A stretch of 64,000 nucleotides of DNA from Nocardiopsis gilva YIM 90087 (GTDB lineage: Bacteria; Actinomycetota; Actinomycetes; Streptosporangiales; Streptosporangiaceae): contig NZ_CP022753.1 in assembly GCF_002263495.1 (NCBI RefSeq), positions 3,720,001-3,784,000 on the forward strand. The letters are read 5' to 3'. A program made the position numbers and the translations under genes. The notes beneath the pieces were generated by a model, which did no database searches, was not told the DNA's origin, and saw nothing but the letters and a program-made list of their open reading frames with translations. Below, in pieces: positions 1-8,151 of the stretch; the stretch's first letter is position 1, and every line of letters starts with the position of its first letter.

Positions 1-321
1 CCGGACATCCTGGCGGTGGCCACACTCGGCGGCTATGACCTCGAATCCATGCGCGCCGATCGCGAGCGGCTCACGCACGACACCCTGAAGGTGGTGCGCG
101 ACGAGTTCCCCGACGTCCAGGTAGAGACGGACATCCAGTGGGACGACGCCACGCACGCGCTCAGCCGGGCGTCGACGTCGGCGCACCTGGTGGTCGTCGG
201 GGCACGCGGACGGCACGGTTTTCCGCTGCTGGCCCTGGGCTCCGTCGCACACGGCATCCTGCACCACGCAGTGTCGCCGGTCATGGTCGTGCATGTTCCC
301 GCCTCCGACGGTGAGAGGTGA
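1..321 (+). CDS. Universal stress protein, C-terminal part (cut by window edge)
   Basis: The reading frame is open from the first base and ends at a TGA at 319-321, so only the last ~106 residues are present. The sequence VVGARGRHGF followed by LGSVAHGILHHAVSPVMVV matches the C-terminal ATP-binding loop (G-x2-G-x9-G-S) and final beta strand of UspA-fold proteins. Actinomycete Usp proteins often carry two such domains; this would be the second domain or a single-domain protein. They are cytosolic and act in general stress and dormancy. The GTG at 16 is inside the frame and is not taken as the start. A perfect hairpin follows the stop. The family call is secure; the exact role is unknown. Confidence 0.85.
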   Translation, partial: PDILAVATLGGYDLESMRADRERLTHDTLKVVRDEFPDVQVETDIQWDDATHALSRASTSAHLVVVGARGRHGFPLLALGSVAHGILHHAVSPVMVVHVPASDGER

Positions 322-341
322 CAGTGGTGGCGTAGACAATC

Positions 342-381
342 TGGGGCGGGTCCCCGGCCGTTTGGCCGGGGACCCGCCCCA
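342..381. terminator. Bidirectional intrinsic terminator
   Basis: A perfect 18-bp stem (342-359 pairs with 364-381) surrounds a GTTT loop. It lies between the converging Usp and CBS-BON genes and can serve both strands. Confidence 0.85.
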
Positions 382-426
382 CCTCTTATTCTGCTTCTTC
401 TGTCTCTCGCTCACGCGGCTCCGCGC

Positions 427-1149
427 CTAGGGCAGGTACGGCGTCCGCGGCCGGACCAGGTCGTCGATCTTCCAGGTCAGCTTGTCGTGCACACCGACGA
501 CACCGTCGACCGCGTGGATCAGCTGGAGCAGCACCGAGCAGTGGCTGTGCTGTTCGACGCGGCCCTCCACGGTGACCATGCCGTCGGCGACGGTGAAGTG
601 GATATCCCCCGCTTCCAACCATCCGGGCGCCCGGGACAGTGCGGCCCCGACGTCGCGCGCGATGTCCTCGTCCGAGCGGACGAAAACGCGCAGCAGGTCA
701 CGCCTGGTGACAATGCCGAGCAGATGCTGGTGCTCGTCGACGACCGGGAGCTGCTTGACGTCGTGGCGATCCATGAGGCGCGCCGCCGTGACGACGGTCG
801 CGTCGTGCCGCACGGTGACCACGTTGGGGCTCATGAGCCGATCGGCCTTCTCCGCCAGGGCCTTGTCCCTGCTGGATCCTCCCCCGGCCGCGCCCAGCGC
901 GTGGCGCAGCCAGGCACGCAGGGGTTCGCGGTAGCCGCCGCCAAACTGGCCCTGGTCCCCCTCGGGCTGGAACTCCGCCTTGTGCACCAGGTCGGTCTCG
1001 GTGACGAGCCCGACGACTCGGCCCCCGTCGACAACGGGCAGTGCGGCGACGTTCTTGGCGATGATGCAGTTGGCGATCTCCTTGAACGTGGTGTCCCGGC
1101 TGATCGTCACCACGTCGGTGGTCATGACGTCGCGAACGGTGGCAGTCAT
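427..1149 (-). CDS. CBS-pair protein with C-terminal BON domain
   Basis: A 240-residue cytosolic protein. Two CBS motifs (about residues 5-57 and 105-157) form a Bateman module that normally binds adenine nucleotides. A BON-like segment (about 163-230, with DGMVTVEGRV) follows. The Gly-rich linker between the CBS motifs is longer than usual. The start is the ATG at 1149, because GAGGAGG lies 8 bases upstream; the open frame extends further but has no ribosome site. CBS-BON proteins are common beside Usp and redox genes in actinomycetes and are thought to sense energy state; no direct target can be read from the sequence. It converges on the Usp gene. Confidence 0.85.
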   Translation of the reverse strand: MTATVRDVMTTDVVTISRDTTFKEIANCIIAKNVAALPVVDGGRVVGLVTETDLVHKAEFQPEGDQGQFGGGYREPLRAWLRHALGAAGGGSSRDKALAEKADRLMSPNVVTVRHDATVVTAARLMDRHDVKQLPVVDEHQHLLGIVTRRDLLRVFVRSDEDIARDVGAALSRAPGWLEAGDIHFTVADGMVTVEGRVEQHSHCSVLLQLIHAVDGVVGVHDKLTWKIDDLVRPRTPYLP

Positions 1150-1552
1150 GTGGCTCCTCCTCAATTCGTGGTTGCGTGCGGCCGGGCTGTCGTCGCAGCC
1201 GCGGGGAGCGCCGGAGGAGATCCGCACCTGTTCCAGGCCCTACCCCGCCCGACCGTGCCGCTCACGTTCGCCCCGGCTCGGACTGCGAGAACAAGCGCGA
1301 GGGAGCCGGTGGTCGGACTGCCGTCGCTTCCAGGCAATCCCGATCCTCGTCGCGGGATGAGTGCCGGACGGCGCGACGATCGCGGGCCTCATGTCCCGTC
1401 GGCAGCACGGCCGGAGCGGTTGGGCGAGAGTTTGCCGCATCGGGACGAAGGAGTGTCAGTGGTCGGCGCCACACTCGGGGAGGGAGGCGAGAGAAGCGTA
1501 CGCGAACACCGCCGCCTGAGCTCTCACACACCTGACGCACAGGGAGACCACC
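1150..1552. other. Intergenic region between divergent genes
   Basis: Both CBS-BON (minus) and VOC (plus) are transcribed away from here, so it must hold two promoters. I see no convincing gene, RNA or operator in it. Confidence 0.5.
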
Positions 1553-2350
1553 ATGATCACCACCGACTTCATTCCCGGCTCACCCTGCTGGATCGAGCTG
1601 GGCACACCGGACGTCGAGGCCACCGTCGCCTTCTACCGCGGGGTCATCGGCTGGGACGCCGTCTCCGCCGGACCCGACACCGGCGGATACATGCTGTTCC
1701 AGAAGGACGGGAAGGCCGTGGGCGGCGTCGGCCCGCTCATGACGGAGGGGACCCGGTCCGTCTGGACGGTCTACTTCACCTCCCCCGACGTCGACGCCAC
1801 CGCCCGCACCGCCGAGGGCATCGGGGGCACGGTGCACACACCGCCGACGGACGTGCTGGACCTCGGGCGCATGATGGAGGTGGCCGATCCGCAGGGCGGG
1901 CGGTTCGGTGTGTGGCAGGCGGGCACCTTCCCCGGATTCGAGATCACCGACGCGCCCGGAAGCGTGTGCTGGACCGAGCTGTACACCCCCGACGCCAAGG
2001 GTGCCAAGGAGTTCTACGCCGACCTGTTCGGCTGGGGCTTCCAGGACATGGGGATGCCGGGGGACAGCTCGCAGACCTACACGCTCCTCGCCCCGTCCGG
2101 GGCCGGAGAGGACCGGATGCACGGCGGGCTCATGCAGGCGGACACCGCCGCGATGCCCGGGACCGGTGGCCGCGCCTACTGGCACCCGGTGCTGGCCGTG
2201 AACGACTGCGACGCCGCCGTCGCCCAGGTGAGGGTCGGGGGCGGGCAGGTGCTCATGGGGCCGGAGGACGCCGAAGGTGTCGGCCGACTGTGTGTGGTCC
2301 ACGACCCCTTCGGGGCCGAACTCGTCCTGCTGACGCCGTCTCCGGAGTGA
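1553..2350 (+). CDS. Two-domain VOC (glyoxalase/bleomycin-resistance fold) protein
   Basis: A 265-residue protein with two tandem VOC units (about 8-120 and 133-260). Each opens with a similar segment: PGSPCWIELGTPD and PGSVCWTELYTPD. Each includes the FYRGVIGW or FYADLFGW helix typical of the actinobacterial VOC family often annotated as hydroxylase-like or glyoxalase. The metal-ligand pattern is incomplete, so the substrate cannot be assigned. The start ATG has GGAGA 6-10 bases upstream. It is monocistronic: a strong terminator follows within 15 bases. Likely cytosolic; possible roles are small-molecule binding, detoxification or antibiotic sequestration. Confidence 0.85.
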   Translation: MITTDFIPGSPCWIELGTPDVEATVAFYRGVIGWDAVSAGPDTGGYMLFQKDGKAVGGVGPLMTEGTRSVWTVYFTSPDVDATARTAEGIGGTVHTPPTDVLDLGRMMEVADPQGGRFGVWQAGTFPGFEITDAPGSVCWTELYTPDAKGAKEFYADLFGWGFQDMGMPGDSSQTYTLLAPSGAGEDRMHGGLMQADTAAMPGTGGRAYWHPVLAVNDCDAAVAQVRVGGGQVLMGPEDAEGVGRLCVVHDPFGAELVLLTPSPE

Positions 2351-2360
2351 CCCCACCACG

Positions 2361-2400
2361 CCACCGTCCCGCCCGCGCGCAAGCCCGGGCGGGACGGTGG
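2361..2400 (+). terminator. Intrinsic terminator after the VOC gene
   Basis: A perfect 15-bp GC-rich stem (2361-2375 with 2386-2400) with a 10-base loop begins 10 bases past the stop codon. Confidence 0.85.
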
Positions 2401-2638
2401 GGGCGCCGACCGATCCCAGGACCCCTCCTTTTGACCTTCCGTAGCGGCGGTTGGGACACGCTTGGCATTAGTGCGCGCCGTGGGTGGGGACGATGCAGCC
2501 GAGGGTCCAGATCTGAAGAGTAGGTTGAGGTTGTACCGTCGACGCGGCCCTTCGACAACAGGGCCGGGGCGTGGCGCCTGTGCAGCACTGCGGGGCCGCT
2601 GGATCGACAGGACAGCCTGATCATAGGAGGTCCGAAAG

Positions 2639-4123
2639 ATGCCCGCCTACGGCGTGCCCGAACACGGAAACCCGATCACCACCACCGGCGCGGGCGTCCC
2701 CGCGCCCAGCGACGAGCAGTCGCTGAGCGTCGGGCGCGACGGGCCGCTGGTTCTACACGACGCCTATCTCATCGAGAAGATGGCGCAGTTCAACCGGGAG
2801 CGCGTCCCCGAGCGCGTCGTGCACGCGAAGGGGACCGGAGCCTACGGCGTCTTCCGCGTGACCAACGACGTCACCGCCTACACCTGCGCCGACCTGTTCC
2901 AGCCGGGGCGCGAGACGCCCATGCTCGCCCGCTTCTCCACCGTCGCCGGAGAGCAGGGCAGCCCGGACACCTGGCGCGACCCGCGCGGTTTCGCTCTGAA
3001 GTTCTACACGCGCCAGGGCAACTACGACCTCGTGGGCAACAACACGCCCATCTTCTTCATGCGTGACCCGCAGAAGTTCCAGGACTTCATCCGCTCGCAG
3101 AAGCGCGACCCGCGGACCGGGCTGCGCGACCACACGATGCAGTGGGACTACTGGTCGCTGTCACCAGAGTCGGCGCACATGGTCACCTGGCTGATGGGCG
3201 ACCGCGGGATCCCGCGCTCCTACCGCCACATGAACGGCTACGGCTCGCACACCTACATGTGGGTCAACGCGGAGGGGCGCCGGGTGTGGATCAAGTACCA
3301 CATCCACACCGACCAGGGGATCGACTTCCTCACCCAGGACGAGGGCGACCGCCTGGCCGGGGCGGACGCCGACTGCCACCGACGCGACCTCTACGACGCC
3401 ATCGAGCGTGGCGACTACCCGTCGTGGACGCTGAAGGTCCAGGTCATGCCGCTGGAGGACGCGGAGAACTACCGGTTCAACCCGTTCGACCTCACCAAGG
3501 TGTGGCCGCACGGCGACTACCCGCTGATCGAGGTCGGCCGGATGACCCTCGACCGGATCCCGGAGGACTTCTTCATCCACGTGGAGCAGGCGGCGTTCGA
3601 GCCCAACAACCTGGTACCGGGGGTGGGGCCGTCACCGGACAAGATGCTGCTGTCGCGCCTGTTCTCCTACTCCGACACCCACCGCTACCGGATCGGCGTC
3701 AACTACAACGAGCTGCCGCCGAACCGGCCGGAGGTGCCGGTGCGCTCGTACGCCAAGGACGGCCGGATGCGCTCGTTCAAGCCCAACACCGGGGCGGTGT
3801 ACCACCCGAACTCCTTCGGCGGGCCGGACACCGCCGTGCAGGAGGGCACCGAGCATGCCTGGTGGACGGTGGAGGCGGGCGACCTGGTACGCGCGGCCTA
3901 CACGGACCACCGCGAGGACGACGACTTCGTCCAGGCCCGGACGATGATCAACGACGTCCTGGACGACGCCGCCCGGGACCGCCTGGTCTCCAACGTGGCC
4001 GGGCACATGTCCAAGATCACCGACGACGGCGTGCTGAACCGGGCGATCGCCTACTGGCACAACATCGACGCCGAGATCGGCGACAGGATCGCTGACCGCG
4101 TGGGCGTCAAGCAGCCGGTGTAG
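2639..4123 (+). CDS. katA: Monofunctional heme catalase
   Basis: A 494-residue catalase, the usual size of small-subunit (clade 3) enzymes. It converts hydrogen peroxide to water and oxygen in the cytosol. Visible signatures are the distal histidine in VVHAKGTGAYG (about H62), the conserved RFSTVAGEQGSPDT and DPRGFALKFYT stretches, NNTPIFFMRDP, and the proximal heme-ligand motif RLFSYSDTHRYRIG (Tyr about 343). The ATG start has AGGAGG 8 bases upstream. It converges with a Crp/Fnr regulator gene and shares a bidirectional terminator with it. No Fur- or CatR-type box was recognised in the 230-base upstream gap. Confidence 0.97.
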   Translation: MPAYGVPEHGNPITTTGAGVPAPSDEQSLSVGRDGPLVLHDAYLIEKMAQFNRERVPERVVHAKGTGAYGVFRVTNDVTAYTCADLFQPGRETPMLARFSTVAGEQGSPDTWRDPRGFALKFYTRQGNYDLVGNNTPIFFMRDPQKFQDFIRSQKRDPRTGLRDHTMQWDYWSLSPESAHMVTWLMGDRGIPRSYRHMNGYGSHTYMWVNAEGRRVWIKYHIHTDQGIDFLTQDEGDRLAGADADCHRRDLYDAIERGDYPSWTLKVQVMPLEDAENYRFNPFDLTKVWPHGDYPLIEVGRMTLDRIPEDFFIHVEQAAFEPNNLVPGVGPSPDKMLLSRLFSYSDTHRYRIGVNYNELPPNRPEVPVRSYAKDGRMRSFKPNTGAVYHPNSFGGPDTAVQEGTEHAWWTVEAGDLVRAAYTDHREDDDFVQARTMINDVLDDAARDRLVSNVAGHMSKITDDGVLNRAIAYWHNIDAEIGDRIADRVGVKQPV

Positions 4124-4146
4124 CCGGTCGCCGGACGACCGCGGGC

Positions 4147-4179
4147 GACTCCCCGGAGGCCGTCGGCCGCCGGGGAGTC
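4147..4179. terminator. Bidirectional terminator between catalase and Crp genes
   Basis: GACTCCCCGG (4147-4156) pairs with CCGGGGAGTC (4170-4179), with an inner GGCC/GGCC stem. It overlaps the stop codon of the minus-strand Crp gene. Confidence 0.75.
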
Positions 4180-4876
4180 AGTGGTGCGTGCGACGCAGAT
4201 CATCCAGGTCGAGGACGACCACGCTGCCGCGGCGCAGCCGGACCAGGCCCATGTCGGCCAGTTCGCCCAAGGCCTTGGTGGTGCGCTCGCGGGTGGTTCC
4301 GGTGAGGCGGGCGAGCTGCTCGTGGGTGAGCTTGATGGGGGCTGGGCGGCCGTCACCCGCGGGATCGGCGAGGGCACACAGGGTCGCGGCGGTGCGCTCG
4401 GTGACGTTCTTGCTCATCACATCGGTCAGCCTCTGCTCGCAGTCGGCCAGTCGCTGTCCGAGCTGCTCGACGATGCGGGTGGCGACGCGCGGGTCGGAGA
4501 GGAGCAGGCGGCGCACGTCGGCATCGCTCATCAGGCACAGCATCCCGGGGCCCATCGCCTCGGCCCAGGTGCCGTTCATCCGCAGGCCCAGCACCCGCAT
4601 CTCGCCGAAGATGGTGCCGGGACCGGCGATGGCGGTGGTGATCGTGCGCCCGTCCTCGGCGACCCGGAACAGCCGCACCCGGCCGCGCTTGACGATGTAG
4701 AGGGTCTGCGCCCGCGTCGCCGGGGAGTAGACGATCTGCCCCGCGCGCAGCGAGTGCGCTGGAGCCTGGGAGCCAATGGCCTTCATCTCCACCTGACTGA
4801 GGTCACGGAAGACCGCGACCTCCGACAGGCACCAGTGCCCCTCCGGAGCCGGATCCCGGCGGTGCGAGAGCTTCAC
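4178..4876 (-). CDS. Crp/Fnr-family transcription regulator
   Basis: A 232-residue regulator. A cyclic-nucleotide-binding-like beta roll spans about 20-135 (GRVRLFRVAEDGRTITTAI, GTIFGEM) and a winged helix-turn-helix about 160-225 (LTHEQLARLTGTTRERTTKAL). The cNMP arginine/serine pocket is not obvious, so the effector is unknown. I chose the GTG at 4876 because GAAGGAGA lies 5 bases upstream. The frame stays open upstream only because it runs through an IS-like remnant (4885-5187), which now supplies the promoter-proximal DNA. Neighbouring redox genes suggest oxidative or redox control, but this is inference. Confidence 0.85.
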   Translation of the reverse strand: MKLSHRRDPAPEGHWCLSEVAVFRDLSQVEMKAIGSQAPAHSLRAGQIVYSPATRAQTLYIVKRGRVRLFRVAEDGRTITTAIAGPGTIFGEMRVLGLRMNGTWAEAMGPGMLCLMSDADVRRLLLSDPRVATRIVEQLGQRLADCEQRLTDVMSKNVTERTAATLCALADPAGDGRPAPIKLTHEQLARLTGTTRERTTKALGELADMGLVRLRRGSVVVLDLDDLRRTHH

Positions 4877-4884
4877 CGGGTCTC

Positions 4885-5187
4885 CTTCAAGGATGTCCCC
4901 GGCTTGAGCCGGGGGAGGAATCGCCCCCCTGCGGAGCGGGGCAAGAACGGGATTTCGCCAAAGACCGCCCGCGTGATCGGGTAACGTGTGCCGCGTGCGT
5001 TGCGAGAACCAAGCGCGTACACCGTGCCGGTCGAGAACCAAGACGGCACAGAAGTACTCAGCTTTGCCGTATCAAACCGGGCAGGTTCCGTCCCGGCTGG
5101 TGTTGAGGGAGTAAGACCTTTCAGGTCGCTGGCCTGCGGGGCTTCCTGAGCCAGGAATCCCCCTGCTTTAGCTGGGGGAGGGTTCAA
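4885..5187. mobile_element. IS200/IS605-like remnant or non-autonomous element
   Basis: This ~300-bp block between two minus-strand genes has no gene of its own. Each end carries a GC-rich hairpin: CCCCGGCT-TG-AGCCGGGG near 4896-4913, and CCCCCTGCTTTAGCTGGGGG near 5160-5179. The minus-strand sequence around the first, and the plus-strand sequence around the second, resemble the 3' end of the TnpB element at 13.1-14.6 kb (a GA(A/T)TCC run, stem-loop, then a short tail). The left boundary abuts the ribosome site of the Crp gene and the right boundary supplies the stop codon of the glutaredoxin gene. It looks like a deletion derivative with two outward right ends. The family assignment is inference from the ends only. 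Confidence 0.5.
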
Positions 5188-5489
5188 CAGATCTCCACTT
5201 TCCCAGGGACGGCGGGGTCACCCAGGTCAGTCGTACCGCCGGTGTCGGGATCGTCGAGCTCGGCGAGCAGCTCCAGGTAGGCCGGATTGCCCTGGGAGAG
5301 CATCCGGTCTCCGAGCAGGAAGGTCGGGGCGCCGATCACCGACGCGGGGACACAGTCCGCAGGGTGCGCTAGGTCGATGACCTCCACCGGTTGGTCCGGG
5401 CGCGCCCTGCGCACCCGTTCGACCAGGTCGAGCGCCCGCCCGCAGCCCAGGCAGCCGGGGGCAACGAAAACGCGCAGTACGTGTCGCAC
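5184..5489 (-). CDS. Glutaredoxin/thioredoxin-fold protein with CLGC motif
   Basis: A 101-residue protein. The N-terminal RVFVAPGCLGCGRALDL gives a redox CxxC (C13, C16) after the first beta strand, and GAPTFLLGDRMLSQGNP supplies the cis-Pro region. Similar small proteins in actinomycetes act as glutaredoxin- or mycoredoxin-like thiol carriers. The last bases and the TGA come from the end of the adjacent IS-like remnant, so the original C-terminus may have been longer. The start is the ATG at 5489. It is divergent from the DUF427 gene. Confidence 0.75.
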   Translation of the reverse strand: MRHVLRVFVAPGCLGCGRALDLVERVRRARPDQPVEVIDLAHPADCVPASVIGAPTFLLGDRMLSQGNPAYLELLAELDDPDTGGTTDLGDPAVPGKVEIC

Positions 5490-5920
5490 GCGCTACACCT
5501 CGCGCCAGCTCAGGCCGTACAGCGCAGCGGCGGTGACGAGTCGGTGACATCCCCTCGCGACTGTGGACAGGGCTATTCCCCTCCCTGACATTCCCGCGTC
5601 CGCAACCTACGGACGAGGGCATGCGGCCAGGATCTCTGGGCCCCGCGCCCGCCGTCGGCCTCCTCGTCGCACAGCACCGCGCTGACCGGGCACGCCCGAC
5701 GCCACCCCTGGGCTCCGGGCGGTGCCCCTGACCGCATCCGTTATTGCATCCCGCGGCCCCTGTCACACACCTGATCCCTGTCTCCTCGCTGACACTCTTT
5801 CCGAGTGCACCGGGAAAACCGGGCGTACTTGAAGCGGTAGGTGGTACACAGCCGGAGCTCGATGCGGCCGCGCACCAGACCGACCACCGCCACGAGTCGG
5901 ACCGAAGGGAGTGATCGCCG
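5490..5920. other. Divergent intergenic region
   Basis: About 430 bp without a convincing gene. Frames in this stretch are short or shadows of flanking genes. It should contain promoters for the glutaredoxin-like gene (minus) and DUF427 (plus). Confidence 0.5.
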
Positions 5921-6304
5921 ATGATCCGCGCGGTGTGGAACGGTGTCGTACTGGCCGAGGCCGAGCGCACCGTCAGCGTCGAGGGGAACCACTATTTCCC
6001 GCCCGACTCCCTGCGCCGGGAGTACTTCACCGACGGGTCGACCCGCACGCTGTGCCCGTGGAAGGGCGTCGCCCGCTACTACGACGTCACGGTGGAGGGG
6101 CAGACCTACGCCGATGCCGCGTGGTACTACCCGAACCCCACCCCGCTGGCCCGCAAGATCCGGGGCTATGTCGCGTTCTGGCCCGGTGTCGGGATCGAAC
6201 GCGTCGAGACCCCCGCCGATGTGCTGGGCTCGACCGAGCATGGCGCGGCCACGAACACTCCGAAGCGCAGCTGGTGGAGATCACTGCTGGGCAGAGAGGC
6301 TTGA
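5921..6304 (+). CDS. DUF427-family protein
   Basis: A 127-residue cytosolic protein. Signatures of DUF427 are visible: a conserved LAEAERTVSVEGNHYFPPDS opening, SLRREYF, the CPWKGVARYYDV core with its cysteine and tryptophan, and AAWYYPNPTPLARKIRGYVAFWP near the end. The biochemical function of this family is not established. The ATG has AAGGGAG 9 bases upstream. It is followed after 65 bases by the MerT-like gene on the same strand and could be co-transcribed. Confidence 0.85.
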   Translation: MIRAVWNGVVLAEAERTVSVEGNHYFPPDSLRREYFTDGSTRTLCPWKGVARYYDVTVEGQTYADAAWYYPNPTPLARKIRGYVAFWPGVGIERVETPADVLGSTEHGAATNTPKRSWWRSLLGREA

Positions 6305-6369
6305 GGCCGTCCCTCGCACACCCCCTTTCCTCCCCGGCCCGACGGCCACCGCACCCTCCGGAGCACCAG

Positions 6370-6771
6370 GTGAACCTCGTCCGCCCCGACCGCGATTTCG
6401 TCTCCGTCCCCCGTCGCGGCACCGCACCCCCCGATGGGAAGCTGCCCCTGGGCCGGATCGGCATCGCCGGAGGCCTGGTCGGGATCCTGTGCTGCGTCGG
6501 CCCCACCGCCCTCGCCCTGCTGGGGGTCGTGAGCGCCGGAACCGCCTACGTGTGGGCCAACGACCTCTATGACGGGTACGCCTGGTGGTTCCGGCTGGCC
6601 GGGCTCGCCGTCATCGGCGTGCTCGTGTGGTCGTCGCTGCGCCGCCGCGGCCGGTGCTCCGTGGCGGGGGTCCGCGGCGTCCGCTGGCGACTGCTCGCCG
6701 TGGTGGGGGTGGCGGTGGCGACCTACGGTGCCCTGTACGCGCTCACGACCTGGTTGGGAACCTTCGCGTGA
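6370..6771 (+). CDS. Small membrane protein resembling mercuric transporter MerT
   Basis: A 133-residue protein with three predicted membrane helices (about 26-47, 60-77 and 100-122). The first helix contains GILCCVGPTALALLGVVSA, matching the vicinal CC pair that binds Hg(II) in MerT. A further cysteine follows the second helix in RRGRCSV. The start is GTG at 6370 with GGAG 9 bases upstream. Its TGA overlaps the GTG of the next gene (disulfide reductase), so translation is coupled. MerT plus a reductase would suggest mercury uptake and reduction, but the reductase lacks MerA hallmarks. Metal or thiol-compound transport is the safer reading. Confidence 0.65.
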   Translation: MNLVRPDRDFVSVPRRGTAPPDGKLPLGRIGIAGGLVGILCCVGPTALALLGVVSAGTAYVWANDLYDGYAWWFRLAGLAVIGVLVWSSLRRRGRCSVAGVRGVRWRLLAVVGVAVATYGALYALTTWLGTFA

Positions 6772-8144
6772 CCCATGATCTGCTCATCATCGGCGGCGGC
6801 TCCGCCGGTCTCGCCGCGGCCCGCACGGCCGTGGCCCGTGGGGCGCGGCCGCTGATGGTCTCCGAGAGTCCGCCCGGAGGCGACTGCACGTTCACCGGGT
6901 GCGTCCCGTCGAAGACCCTGATCGAGGCGGCGGCGCGGGGCAACGACTTCTCCACCGGCCTGCGGCGCGTGCGCGGGGCGGTGGCGCGGATCGCCGGAAC
7001 CGAGGACGAGACGGCACTGGCCGGCGAGGGGATCGAGGTACTGCGCCGACGCGCGGCGTTCCGCTCTCCCCGCGAGGTCGAGGTCGACGGGCGCGTGCTG
7101 GCGGCCGGCCGCGTGGTGATCGCGACCGGAAGCGAACCGCGGATTCCGCCGATCCGCGGCCTGGACGACCTGGACTACCTGACCACCGACACCGTGTTCC
7201 AGCTCGACGCGCTGCCGCGCCGCCTCGCGGTCCTGGGAGGCGGGGCCGTCGGCTGCGAGCTCGCACAAGCCTTCGCCCGGTTCGGCGCCGAGGTCACCGT
7301 GATCGAGGAGCGGGAGCGGTTGCTGCCCGGCGAGGACGCCGGGGCGTCGCGGGTGCTCGCCGACCGGTTCAAGGCGGAGGGCATCACTGTGCGCACCGGC
7401 GCCTCGGTGGCGCGGGCGCGTCAGCTGGAGGGATGCTGTCGGCTGGAGTTCGACGGCGGGGAGCCGGTCGACGCCGAGCGCGTGCTGGTGGCGGTCGGAC
7501 GCAACCCGGTCACGGCGGGCCTGGGCCTGCGCGCGGCGGGGGTGGCGGTCGACGAGGGCGGTGCGATCCGCACCGATGCCTACCTGGCCACCACGTCCCC
7601 GCCCGGCATCTACGCCGCGGGCGACGTAACCGGCAGATCTCTCTTCACACATGCCGCGCATCTCATGGGACGCATCGCCACCGCCAATGCACTGCGGAAA
7701 GGGCGGCGCGGCCGCTTCTCCGCGTCCTCGATCCCCCGCGTGATCTTCACGTCGCCCGAGGTGGCCCAGGTCGGCCCGACCGAGGAGCAGGCCGCGCACA
7801 CCGACGCCGACGCGCGCGTGGCCTACCTTCCGATTTCGGAGGTCGACCGTGCCATCGCGACAGGCCAGACGGACGGTTTCGTCAAGATCGTCGCCGCCCG
7901 GCGCCCATGGCTCGGCAACCTCGGCGGCGGTCGCGTACTCGGCGCCACCATCGTTGGCGAGCGAGCGGGCGAACTCATCCATGAGATCGCCCTGGCCCGC
8001 CAGACCGGGATGTTCACCGGCCGCCTAGCCCAGACCACGCACGCCTACCCCACCCACGCGGTGGCGATCCAGCAGGCCGCCGCACAGTTCTTCACCGAGT
8101 ACGGCGGCCGCCGGGCCCACCTGGTCCGGAGTTCGGCGGACTGA
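6768..8144 (+). CDS. Pyridine nucleotide-disulfide oxidoreductase (MerA/Lpd-like)
   Basis: A 458-residue FAD enzyme. It has the N-terminal dinucleotide fold (IIGGGSAGLAAA), a redox-active pair in CTFTGCVPSKT (C40, C45), the NAD(P) fold (LGGGAVGCELAQAFARFGAE), the FAD site (GIYAAGDV) and the dimer-interface motif THAYPTHAVA with the catalytic His. It lacks the N-terminal HMA domain and the C-terminal Cys pair of true mercuric reductase. It is therefore best called a MerA-like disulfide reductase of unknown substrate. The GTG start overlaps the preceding stop by 4 bases. It converges with a second paralogous reductase only 7 bases away. Confidence 0.85.
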   Translation: MTHDLLIIGGGSAGLAAARTAVARGARPLMVSESPPGGDCTFTGCVPSKTLIEAAARGNDFSTGLRRVRGAVARIAGTEDETALAGEGIEVLRRRAAFRSPREVEVDGRVLAAGRVVIATGSEPRIPPIRGLDDLDYLTTDTVFQLDALPRRLAVLGGGAVGCELAQAFARFGAEVTVIEERERLLPGEDAGASRVLADRFKAEGITVRTGASVARARQLEGCCRLEFDGGEPVDAERVLVAVGRNPVTAGLGLRAAGVAVDEGGAIRTDAYLATTSPPGIYAAGDVTGRSLFTHAAHLMGRIATANALRKGRRGRFSASSIPRVIFTSPEVAQVGPTEEQAAHTDADARVAYLPISEVDRAIATGQTDGFVKIVAARRPWLGNLGGGRVLGATIVGERAGELIHEIALARQTGMFTGRLAQTTHAYPTHAVAIQQAAAQFFTEYGGRRAHLVRSSAD

Positions 8145-8151
8145 CCCGGGG

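Noticed and set aside
487-2523. Very long plus-strand frame over the CBS-BON and VOC genes
   Set aside because: It overlaps two well-supported genes in other frames, has low-complexity Arg/Gly composition and no homology; a high-GC shadow.
3142-4095. Long frame inside the catalase gene
   Set aside because: Shadow of a highly conserved catalase; composition is Arg/Gly/Pro-rich without a ribosome site.
6768-8144. Calling the reductase mercuric reductase (MerA)
   Set aside because: It lacks the HMA domain and the C-terminal Cys pair required for Hg(II) reduction, although a MerT-like protein precedes it.
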